A stretch of 64,000 nt of DNA from Thysanoteuthis rhombus (Eukaryota > Mollusca > Cephalopoda > Oegopsida > Thysanoteuthidae). Both the position numbers and the translations under genes were made by a program. The notes beneath the pieces are model-generated. The model ran no database searches and had not been told where the DNA came from. It was given only the letters and a program-made list of their open reading frames with translations. This document shows positions 24,257 through 36,378 of the stretch, piece by piece; the first letter of the stretch is position 1; every line of letters begins with the position of its first letter. The stretch covers positions 51,167,015 through 51,231,014 of the forward strand of contig OY735207.1 of the NCBI GenBank assembly GCA_963457665.1, given 5' to 3'.

Positions 24257-24303
24257 TTAACCATTTCACTTACTGGTGAGCAACCAGTAAGTGAAATGGT
24301 TAA
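24257..24303. repeat. Perfect 21-bp-stem hairpin
   Basis: 24257-24277 and 24283-24303 are exact reverse complements separated by the 5-nt loop GAGCA. The surrounding sequence shows no other symmetry. Confidence 0.97.
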
Positions 24304-24899
24304 TTAATTAGTAAGAGCCGCCCATTCAACTCGTAATCTCCAGCGTTCTAGCGTACTGGCGTTCTGAACGTTAGATTTAAACATTTGCTTCCGTTACAAC
24401 TGGCGTACTAGCAGGCATAAAGATTACAATCATCCTTTTTCACGTATCTATTTCAGTTGTCACTGAATGGCCTTCGTATGGTCTCTACAGACAATGGAAA
24501 GTCCTCTCCAGGGTGCATGTCTGAATCCCCCTCTCGGCCTCACTAATGTAGTCCAGAGGAAAGTAGTGACCGATGTTTGGCATCAGCTTGCTTACGGAAG
24601 CTGTCGGAACGACGTAAAATTGGGTATCAAACTGCCTTAAGAAGGTTCTACTTCCTGGATTGGAAGTGGTCCTTCTCGTGGACTGGTTACCTTGCCAAGG
24701 CTAGAGAGCCCGACCTGCCCTACTTATTTATTCGTAACGGAGGAGTTGCCACTGACAGCGGACGACTTGGAAAATTATAATCTAAGGGAGAGAATTCTTG
24801 TCTGTTTCTATTTAAATTAGTCAGGTGCCGAGTTATTCCCCTTAGACATGAAACTACGTATGATTGAAAGCAACATGGAAATTATATCATTCTCCTCCT

Positions 24900-25130
24900 C
24901 CTTCTAGCGTCCGTCGTTGGACATAGACCTTTCCAAAGATTCGCCAGATCCCGCTATCATGGGCGTTGTGGAGTCAATACTTTCTGTACTCGTCTTGTTC
25001 TTCACACCATCTTATATTTTGAAGCCATGGTTTTGCATGTGATCTCCAGGGATCCACGTTGTGAGTCGTGATGACTAGCGGTTGTCTGCCATTCTGGCAA
25101 CATGACCAGCCCATTGCCATTTGAATTTTT
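24900..25130 (-). mobile_element. RTE-clade LINE, 3' end fragment
   Basis: AGCGTCCGTCGTTGGACATA then ATCATGGGCGTTG and the coding end up to GCCCATTGCCATTTGAA match the 14-15 kb LINE. The (CAT)n tail is reduced to CTCCTCCTTC. Confidence 0.8.
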
Positions 25131-25834
25131 ATACAAATTGTGTGAAAATAATTTTTCAATATCAAACTGTTGAAATTAGAGGAGTTTACGATTTCGCATA
25201 CATTACCCTTGAGAGTTTTAAATGTATGCCCTGATCACGATTAGCATTGGTAAAATCCAATTTGTATTGAAAATTACTTCGCTATTTGCCTTTTTAATGG
25301 CATACCACAGGACTTGATCCTATAATCTTGTTTATATACTAGGCAGGCCTTTGGTAATCCAGTCAAATTTTTTTTCTTTCTTAGAGCTGCACACTTCCTT
25401 GTTGTCCCTTTTGTGGAATGTCGTTCATTGCTTTTCGATGAATTGATTCGAACAAATTCACAGCAACATGGCGGTTGACTGTATTTCACTTATGGGAAGG
25501 TGAGGATCGAGGTGTGGTCTGGGGGGTTCTGACTCCACCTCCCGCTCCTACCTGGGCAAAGCATAACTATTTTTTTTCAAACGTTTTGATGGAGAAATTT
25601 TATGAATGACACCCCCCCCAAATAATCCCAAGCAATCATGAACTAATTATAAAAACAAAAACTTATTATATCAATATTGTCTAATTAGACATATGGAGTG
25701 GAAAAAATATTTTGGAAAAACCCTCTCTCTTCGGGCAAAGCATATCTTTCGTGGTCAACTCTAAAACATGTCTACCATGGATGCCGATATACAAGATGGA
25801 CATTCAATTGAAAAGAAACTATGTAGACAGGTCT

Positions 25835-26010
25835 GGTTAGTCACGCAATAGAAACCGTCACGTGACCAACATCTCTTTGCAGCATACCGTGTTGAAGATG
25901 ATCAATTGAGAAATCAGAAGTTGGGGTGATCAACGAATAAAATAGTTCTCTCGCCTTTCGTTGCGAACGCAACTGGACGTAAACTTCGAGGCCAATTTAT
26001 TCATATTCGA
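25835..26010 (+). repeat. Dispersed repeat family B copy
   Basis: GTCTGGTTAGTCACGCAATA, CCGTCACGTGACCAACATC, GATGATCAATTGAGAAATC and GTGATCAACGAATAAAATAG in order. It ends just downstream of the protease poly(A) signal. Confidence 0.75.
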
Positions 26011-26089
26011 CGATTAAAGACAAAATGTTATTAAAATAGTAAAATCATAAATTAAAAAATATCTAGCTGAGCCCATATCGGCTTTTTTT

Positions 26090-26095
26090 TTTATT
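26090..26095 (-). terminator. Polyadenylation signal AATAAA of the protease gene
   Basis: AATAAA on the minus strand, 82 bases after the stop codon and followed by an A run. It is the first such hexamer downstream of the last exon, giving a short 3' UTR. Confidence 0.6.
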
Positions 26096-26176
26096 CAATA
26101 AACAGCAAAGTCCAGAATGGTGTTAAAATATTAAAGACAAAGAAAGAGTTGTTATATACTGTGTTGTAATTGATGT

Positions 26177-26301
26177 TCATCCAATAATCGTATCTTTGTG
26201 CTTTTCCATCGTTGTCTTGAGCCATTTGGCATAATATCCGACCGTCGTGTAAACACCTGGTCGCTTCGGTAGACCACACCCTGTACCCCAACTGGTTATA
26301 C
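26177..26301 (-). CDS. Protease exon 7: C-terminus and stop
   Basis: The exon follows the acceptor tattccag and encodes GITSWGTGCG, then RPGVYTTVGYYAKWL and a short charged tail ending in TGA at 26179-26177. This is the canonical S1 ending, with Ser263-Trp264-Gly265 lining the pocket and the final helix YYAKWLKTTM. Confidence 0.93.
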
Positions 26302-29300
26302 CTGGAATAGAACAACCAATGGGAATAGTTTAGTATTTCAACCTGAAATAACAAGGTCCCAGATATCCCCATAGGGGAAATAGGATAAAAATTCAAATTT
26401 GTGTTCGCCTTTCTCTCTCCAGATGCCACCAGCCACCCCAGATTTATCTATCTCGCCTTTGATTATAGCTTTTTGTGATGTCGGTTTTGCGAATACTATC
26501 CTCTCTGGGAAGAAGTTCGGATAATAGCCAAGGAACTGAGAAACATCAAAGAAGCAGCACACATCAGTATGTCGACTGAGTGTATAAGTCAGACGAGTGC
26601 ATAATATAACCTGATGTGGCTTCCATTAACTAACGGGAACTAAGTATGGAAATCCAGGCCTAACAAGGAAAGTTAATGAAATGAACACACCAGAATCCCT
26701 ACGTTATAGGAGTTGCTACCATTAGAGAAAAAATCTGTTTACCATCATCATATTCTGACAGTATACCTGAAAAAGGCTGATGAATGGATAGGCCGAAACT
26801 TGTTGTTGACAAAACAAACAACAAGGAGTTGAGTCGCCCGAAAAACTCTTTGAACCTTTTAAGATTGTTTTTCTTAACACGCATTTCTGTTTACCGACAA
26901 ATAACAAGAATTATGATTTGAAAAATTCTGTAAATCATTTTTCGTTGGGGTAATGTCCTGTGGAGGTCTTGTCCGATGCAAGTTTTGTCTAGAGGGAGAG
27001 AGTGTTACTTTATTCTCAATTTTCAGATAGTTTTGTTATTAGATTCCGTGCATAAGTGGAGACAACTCCTGTTAGTCTCAAAATGAACTGAAGATTATCT
27101 CCCCTATCAAAGAAAAACAGAAGTTATTACAAAACCTATATTTTTTTATTGCTTTGAATGACGCTCAAATAAAATAGAAAAAAAAACTTTTAACGTTTCA
27201 CACACTCGCCCACTCGATGTTAAAAACAGAGGACAAATACCAGTTTAATAATTTGATTTATTTAAAGCAATAACAAAATGATTTATGTATCTACAGTAAT
27301 TTTCTTCTGTTTTATTATTGATTAGGACGATAATTTTTCGTCTATTTTAAAACTAACAGTTGTCTCCATTTTATGTATGGAAACCAGGAATCTACCAACT
27401 TCGACAAACATTTTTTCTCGGAGAGCCAAATGTAAGAAAAGCAATTCAAACAGAGACTCGAATGAGGAATTATATTAACTAGCAATACCCATGGAAACTG
27501 CATGATTGTTTTGAAAACTATAAGATTGTTTTTAAGTTTATATTCTATTTGTCGCCTGTGTTTGAGAAACCCAACGAACTTGGTATGTCTGAAAGTGGAG
27601 AACAATGATATTTTTTCACAGAAAACCAAAAACCAGCCGTGCATGAAAAAATCAATACATATGAACAACATTTAATTTAGAATCTGAGCGAAAATAGCAA
27701 TAAACAGACAAACGAGATTATGAAAGTAAAACGCCATGTGTATATTTATTGCCTATAAATATTTATATTTCATGTCGTACCCCCCCCCCCATAAAAAAAC
27801 AAAACAAAACAGGATCATGTTGATTTTATTCTGGCCTTAACTTATAAATCTTTACATTCATTGTCTCAAAATATTTATATTTCATATTGCAAAATAATCA
27901 AACTTGATAATCATATTCTGATTTGTTAGAATAAAAAATCAAATCTAATTTTATTCAAAGTTTTAACAATGTTTACTTTACTTTCATTGTTCTTGCTCAG
28001 ATTCTAAACTGAACTCACTCCTCAGCTTTCTTTCTCTCTTCACTCTCTTCTTTCTCACTTTTTCTCTCTGCCTCCTTTTTTCCCCCTACGACTCTCGTCT
28101 TTCACTCATTGCTTTTTTTCTTTCACCACTTACTTTCTCTTCTCTTCTCTTCTTTTCTCTTCGCTTCCTTCCTTTCTTTCCGTTCCATAGAGCCAGACGA
28201 TAGAAACATCTCTGACGTGTAGCCTGTTCTCAATCATTATGGCTACAATTATTTCTTTTCATTCTCTCTCTCCAATTTCCCTCTCTTTCTTTCTTTCTTT
28301 TCTTCAATATGACAAAGGAACTTTGGGTTGTTAACAGGAGCGTTATATACATACAACATGACAGAATAATTATAGTTGGATTACCTGATAATGTCCATGC
28401 ACCATTTCTTTTACAGATCAACGGACCTCCACTGTCTCCCTGCAATAGAAAGTAACCTAACGTATTATTTGGGAAATGAAAGGCTATTAAGAATGGCCTA
28501 GATTTAAATTTTCTGATATGGCTTATAGAAATGATCACTTAAAAATGATTTTACTGTCATTGTAGTAGAAATAATAAAGTAGCCGTACTGTTTAAGTTAT
28601 TTGCTAGTGATCTCTTTTTACTCAGAGTAGTCACCAATTTAAAAAACAGAGTTATACTAATTTGTTGCAAAACAAATAAAATTTATATAAGAAGAGGTGA
28701 AAATAACAGGTTGTCGAGAATACTTGATTGTTAGAGAAATGACTGGGGTAAAAAATAATTATAATCAAAAATGAATGTTCCGTTTTTTTGAAAAGGTAAA
28801 ATTGTATTATTAAGAATGTTTTAATATTAATCTTTTTTTTGGTGCTTTTTATCGCAACTCCCAAGTCAATTTTCACATCCCACGACAGTCAAGTAAGCAG
28901 AGTGGATTTGAAATAAGCCCCCTAGCGGATAAAATTGGTCGTGTGTCGAAATTTTATCGAAAAACAAAATGGAAGCGAAGACAAGAGATTTGAGACGCCA
29001 AATTACTCGTAGTGTCATGGTTGCTTTTAACTGTAGATGAGAACCTTTTGATAGGGGCGCTCGCGTGTGTATAAATGAGTGAGTGAGAGAGATTAATTGA
29101 TTGCTTAATCAAAAGATGACAGCAATTATCAAATAATTTTGCAATTGCATTTTACTTATGTTTAACATTTCCTGAAATGGATATCAAAATATTAAAATAA
29201 TCCGAAGATAAAATCAAGTAAACGTACAACTTATCAAAGTAGAAGTAACAATATTCTGTTTCTACCAAGTTACGTCACCGGACGTCATTGATGACGTAGG

Positions 29301-29702
29301 CGTGACTGACGACAAATACACATGGTTAATTATTGTATGTGTGACTTATACCAAAACTTTGCATGAATGATATTTCCCCGCATCGATACTTTTATTTCAA
29401 GTAGCATTAATAAACTTTCTCATCTCGTTTATATTTCTAGATTTGGACTTATATTTTTCTCAACTTGTGTATTCAACAATGCGGTCTGAAAACCCTTTTG
29501 TTCGCCTAAACTTATTTCTACTCAAGTGTGTGCACATACAAAAATTATCTTTCATCTGTGTTTCTCGAATGTTATAAGAGTTTTTTTTCTATTCAGTTGT
29601 TAAAGCATGAGTTTCTTTCGCAACTGTCTCTTGTAACTGACGCCGTCCAATTCAACCTTGCTTTTCATAATACTTGTCCGTGGCTTGATGCTATATGGGA
29701 GG

Positions 29703-29796
<94 letters not shown>

Positions 29797-32700
29797 TGCT
29801 AGATTGTCTCTCGCATACCCAGGCCACTGTGGATAATTTGATTCAGAACTCACATGAAATGATAGAGAAAATATCTGCAGTAGTAGTTTGCCAAGTCAGA
29901 TATTCAATTAAGCGAACAATTCCGCTACAGTTTTCCAGCGGGCACAAGAATTAGTTGAAATTGGAATCATGTGTCTTGATCTCTACACCAGAAAGCACAC
30001 AAAAAAAACAAAACAAAAAACAAAAACGGCAGCGTTCCTGGATAAATGAATAAATCTCCACATATAGTAAAATTTATTTATTGGTCTGTCATAGTATTTA
30101 TGCCGACGCATAACGACGTAGCAAAATAGAATCGTATCTTCTGATGACATGGTAAAAATGGGAATCTGTTATATTAAACCTGATGTATAAAACGCGATGA
30201 TTATTCAATGGTGAATTGAACATTATTTGTAGATATCTATTAAAAAAAAAGAAGAATATTATCTAGGATACCGATGTAAGTGTACACACACAAACAATGT
30301 GACGATTCTCCCATTTCTTTGTATTGAACTCTTCCGATCCCTATTTTTCGTCTATTTAATATCAAACAAAAAGTAGCATCAGGTACAGAAATATGACCAT
30401 AAAGAAGAAATCGCTATGCCACGTAATGTATTTGATATTTTACAAGTTCGATGCGGTTGCAAAATTACTTGAATATTGCCGTCATTTTTTGAGGGTAAGG
30501 GGAAACTATTGATAAATAGATAAAGAACAGACTTACGTCGCAAGCATCTTTCCCGCCTTCTTCATATCCAGCACATGTCATAATGTCTGGATGGACACGG
30601 TGTCCATAATATTCAGAAGAGCTACAAAGTGTTGTATTGATGATAGGAACCATCGCTTCGTTCAAAGATTCATTTTCATTTTCTTCACCTGAAACGCAGC
30701 CAAATGCCTTCTTTATCAAAATACACAATATTTTCGAGCAACATCTTTCGGTTCATATAACTTTACACGTCGTAAATTGGCGGTATTGGTAGTCCTTGGT
30801 CTTACGAATGTAAAATATGGCAGTTAAATAGAGCATTCAAAGTTTCCCAAAACTATTCAATAGCTTCAAAAGGTACAACTTTGCAACGTATTGATGAGAA
30901 ATTAACACAATGATGAGTTTAAAAGCCATTATTTCATGACTTGAAAAGTAGCATGAACTGAGTTTAGCGTTAATTTGATTTTTTTAATTAAAAAATAAAT
31001 AAATTGTAATCCATTAAAATGTGGGGCGCCTTCAAAAATATTAGGTTACTGCAAAGTTATCTCCCTTCTATCCAGAGCATGTTCTGCATAGTTACCCACC
31101 CTTGTCTTGTGAACTATCCTATGTACTTTTTTTTTTAGGGCCGTGCTTTTTATGGGTTTCAAAACGCAATCTCTAAAGGAAGCAAGTATTTAACATGATG
31201 ATCAGCAAGCCAGTACGCCAAATATTACTGGTAAATCGAAGACCCTTGCTTATTGATCAAACGACTGAGCAAAAAGCTTTGGAAATAGGAGAAAGTGGCA
31301 TACGTTTTATAAAGAGAAATAGATATGAAATACTTTTATGCATGTTTTAAATATTGCATATAGAAAACTAAATGCTTAATAAAATTATCGAAAATCCCCC
31401 CCAAATATCAGCCTTGAATGTCAATTTTCAGAGGTCTACTTCATGGAGATTGAATAAAAAAATGAACTGACATACACTATCATGTTGAGGTACGCCAGTC
31501 AATATCATTAAAAATTCAACCAATGAGAAGAGGGACTGGCATGCTGAACAATACATTACATTTAAAAGTTGCTTCTCTTCAGTAATACGCGCTGGCGTGC
31601 ATAAAGGGATAACTGCTAATTCTATGAATGAATGAATGAATGAATGAATGAATAAGTTACTGGTTTTATTCGTAGTTCGAGAGTAAATAGCTTTATACAA
31701 ATATTGCAAACACTACGAAAAGATTCACATTCTTGGTCAGTTCGGAGGTAGGATGAACCAACGTGAAATTCTCAAATTCTACCGAGATATTGGCAATCCC
31801 ACTTTTAACTGTGAATCAGCAGAACTTTTTTTTTTATTATCCCAGTCACTTCCTATAATTCCCTGCCACACATTATGAAATATTTCGATGCAAATCCCTA
31901 CCACATTCTTACTTCTACTGATGCTCAAAAGTTAATGGAGCATGTGGCTGGGAATGGCAGGGGGTTTGTTTATGTTTGAGAACCAGAAGTATTACGAAGC
32001 GTCAGGAAATGGCAGGGGGAAATATGTACTGTCCATAATCGCCTAATTCGCTAATGAAGAATAGGAAACAACTGCATCTCTTTCAGGTCGACTTTGAGCC
32101 ATTAGAAAGTTGCCTTCATGCGAGGAAAAGAGATGTTGTTATTTACTTTTGTCATATTTGAGCAGGCCCGTTTACTACTGTATTATTTTGCTACTCTTAC
32201 GATTTAGAGGTGTGATCAAAAGTCAAATACATTTTATTTCCTGTTTTGGTATAAATATTTATTATACGCATGAACAATATGCATGCAATTTCACTTGAAA
32301 ATCAACAAATATCTAAATTCTAATATCTAGCATTTTATTCGATTTTAATAAAATTTTCGATACTTATTTAATAAAGGACGGATCTTGATTTTTTTCTTTT
32401 CATTTCAAATATCGGGTGAAAAGTTTTCTCATATGATTCTTACCATTTTGATGATTTACTTCATTCATACATTTCTGTTTTCATTGATTTTTTTCCACAT
32501 TTCTCAGATTAATACCTCGAGATGTTATGTTTATCTTTTGTTTTAGAGAAGCATACTGAAATTTCTCGTAATGGGAGCCTTGCTTTAGGAATTAAAAAAA
32601 AGGAAACTTAAGTGAAATATTTTTCATCTCGGCTAATTCTTTAGATTTATTCGATTAATGATAATTTAAGCTTTTGATCGGGGAAAAAAACTTTTCTTCC

Positions 32701-34542
32701 CTCAATATTAACCCTCCCCCCAGATTTTCCGCCATTTCTACCGATTACACCCAATTAGAATAGTTTTAAAGCGCTTTTCTAAAAAAAAAAGTTAGCACGA
32801 TATCTCGAGGGATTTATCTGTAAGATGTGTAAAAATCAATTAATATAATGTGAGAATGTATAAATAATCAAAATAAGAAAAAGTGTCATGATGAAACAAA
32901 AACAAAAAAAACAAAACAAAAACAAACAAACTTATTTATCGATGTTTGGAATTATTTGAAAAACAAAACAAAAAAACAAACTTGTCCTCAAATAAATAAG
33001 TACCGAAAATTAAAAAAAAATCGGATAATATGCTGATATTTGCCTGATTTTTTAATTTCTCAGAAGTCGATTTTCCGGTGAAATTTGTGTTGATATTGTT
33101 CACGCCTAATCTATGCCAAAAATAAATCATACTTGCACTTCGAAAATGTTGGAATATCGCAATTAACACACACACACACACACACACACAGTGTGATCAA
33201 TAATTCGGAAAATTTGGGGGACACTAATGACGATGGAATTTACGCTAAGTGGGACTAGCTTCACCTTTTCTCGAATTTACGGACATGAAACAGAAGATCG
33301 CATACATTTGTTTCAGAACGTGAAGAGTGGCGTAACGATTATCGATAAACCGAACTCGATTTCCTGCCGAGACTGTTCATATTCACTTAATATCAACGTC
33401 CTCCTTAGAAAAGGCATGAATCAACATCTTCCTGTGCTCTGTACCATAGTCAGATATTTTCTCCAAATCCCTCATCACTAGCATGCCACGATAATTGACA
33501 GAGTGATCACATCGATAAGCCACACTCCCATACCCGTTATACGTTCCTTTACTTGCTCAGACAGTTGCAGCAAAAAAGCCTTTTAGCTCTCTATTCAATC
33601 TTGCCAGAGTTAAATCATTCAAACAAATACGTCTGGTTAGTCACTCAATAGAAACGATCATGTGACAACGTCTTTTGGCAGCATGCTGTGTTGGAGGTGA
33701 TCAATTAAAAAAAACTGGAAACAGGGGTGATCAATGAATCAATAACTTATCCTGGCTTTTGTTCTATTTCTCAAAAGACAAGCGTGCAGGGCGACGAAAA
33801 CAAACTACGGGGCCAATTTAACTTGAACTTATATTGTGAATACCCCATCCCTAACCTCCCCCAATCTTTTTGATAAGTTTTCGAAACAAAACATCTTTCT
33901 AGACATAATAAGAAGTGAATGTTCAATGTTTTTTAGCCATCTAGCTCCATTAGTGCTACTTGTACGTGTGACATATGCATACATAATAATCCATCCCTTA
34001 TCGCTTTGAAACTGAAGAAACCTAAGTTGACTTATGTTGACAGTTTCCGTTGACAATTTCTAAAAAAAAAAAAAAAATTAAGCACGGAAATGGTAACTCA
34101 CCGAGTGTCATTCCCCAACCAGCAACCCAGCATTGTTCTCCTATCGACAAATCTTGTAAACCCATGGGCAGGCATATGGGACGTACTCGACAATTATATT
34201 CCATTGGCTCACTCAATTTCACCAAGGCAATGTCGTTTTCAATTGTTTTCATCACATACCGCGGATGAATGATGATCTTTTCTACTTGCAACTGTTGTTC
34301 CGTTGTGTCTGTGCAGAATGTATGATGTTTGCCAACGGCGACTTTCCAGACACTGGAATTGCTCATGAATTCACTAAAAGTTAAAATGGCAAATTGTCAT
34401 TCTCCTCATGAGGGTACCCGAAAAGTTCGCAGTCTAACCAAAAAAAGGAATATGAAATGCAAATAACTTCAACATCCTTCCCCTTAGAGTGTTAATCTGA
34501 ACATCAAACTTTCATTCAATCAACCCCATCTATAAAGAAGTC

Positions 34543-34615
<73 letters not shown>

Positions 34616-36300
34616 TTCATTTTATCAAAAGAGATGAAGAGTTTAAGAGCTCATTCATACGAATACATACTTTTTAAATACATCGTTGCCAAATTTTTTT
34701 GGACATTTTCAAGCTTACCCGTCACGACTTTTTTTTTTTTTTTAGATATCGGCTCCAATCCAGTTTTTTTTAACACTTTGTAACTTCTTTATTGTGCTTG
34801 TGGATGTCCGTCAAAACAATGATGACTTCTAGTTTCTTGTATTTGTCGTTGTTGTCATTGGTGGACAGATGTCATAACGTCTTCCAGGTATGCAGGGGAT
34901 GGGATGCCATCACCCGCCTGGAATGGGATGTGTGCTATTCGCATGGCGGTACTCTTCACGGATGCAGTTGATTACAAAGATTGCAGTACCCTGTTTAGCA
35001 GGCCTGACACTATGCTGCAAGGATTTTGAGCTGGCTTGGGGGTGGGGGGTTGTACATCTTTCACTTCTTGAGGATCACATTTATATGGTCCCTGAAACGC
35101 TCCCTCTGGCCTCCAGACGAGCGCTGGCTTTCGGACTGTTCTATGTAGAGTATTTGTCGTGGGAAGTTGTTTTCAAGTATCCGGATGTTATTATCAATCC
35201 GCTGTAGTTGTCGCTTGACAATCATGGATTTGATACTGTAGTTCTTGGCTCGTTGTATTATAGAATCATGACAGGAGGGATACAGTCCCGCCAAGTTATG
35301 TCAAGTATCTGTTGGAGACAACGTATACGGAAGGTTTCTGTTCTTTTCTGTTATGACCAGCAGGTAGCTGACAGAGGCTTGGAACGTGTTGTCAGCCATC
35401 GGTTCTCTCCCCTTAGTTTTGGCAATCAAACTCTCCCTTCTGAACAGTCTTGGGGCAGGCAAGGAGGATGTTAAAGTGATTCTGAAACACTATTCAAATT
35501 CGGTGAGACGAATTTCAACTTCTTTCAAGGGTATTAATTATATTTGAATTATAAGCAATAACTATTTTCTTTTTTTGAAGTAAAACTAAATTTAAAATCC
35601 TAGTTTACTTACATGGAAAGTATGAATTAAAAATAAGATTATCGAATTATCCATGCCATCTTTTGTTCTAGATTTTAAAGATTTATCTTGTGCTTAAAAA
35701 AGAAAAGAAAAACACCCTTAAATCAAAGCTGGCATCCATTGCAATTTTCCAAAAATGAATCATCGGCTGTAGTCTGATCGAAGAAGTTGAAGGAATAGCA
35801 TGCAATGTGTGCATCTTGTGGCCTTGTACTAGATAAGTAAATTTGAGAAAATGAACGAAAGCAGAATAACTGAATGTCCGTACTCACCTATCGAAACAAT
35901 GGGCGGCAGTCACTATCCAATTTTTGTCCACAATTGTTCCACCACACATAGCAGCTTCCATAAACTCGAGCGACACCTGTTAAGTAAATATCAATGGAAA
36001 AAAACTAAACAAAAAAAACAAAAAACAAAAAACAAAAAACAAAAAAAACAAACAAAAACTGGAGAAAACGTATCGAAAATTGGCAAGGTTACAGAAACCA
36101 TTCAATCGAATTGAACGGATGAATCCATCGCTTCATAGAGTAGTTATTTTGAACCGATGTGCTACGGCATACTAGTGTACCGCGAAGTATCTGTTGGTGT
36201 GCCGCGGGAGTTTTCAGGGGGATCAATCCACCTTCAAACCAGGCTGTGGGACAGTTCTCCAACTATGGATCAAAAAAATAACATTTGAATGGGTTTTGAC

Positions 36301-36378
<78 letters not shown>

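Larger units (their letters stand above)
34374..35887 (-). other. Protease intron 3
   Basis: GT-AG intron with (GA)n at 34545-34611 and a LINE remnant at 34870-35480. Confidence 0.75.

Noticed and set aside
34890-35474. Two adjacent plus-strand frames of 105 and 88 codons as a host gene
   Set aside because: They are antisense to a LINE reverse-transcriptase remnant that is recognisable on the minus strand.
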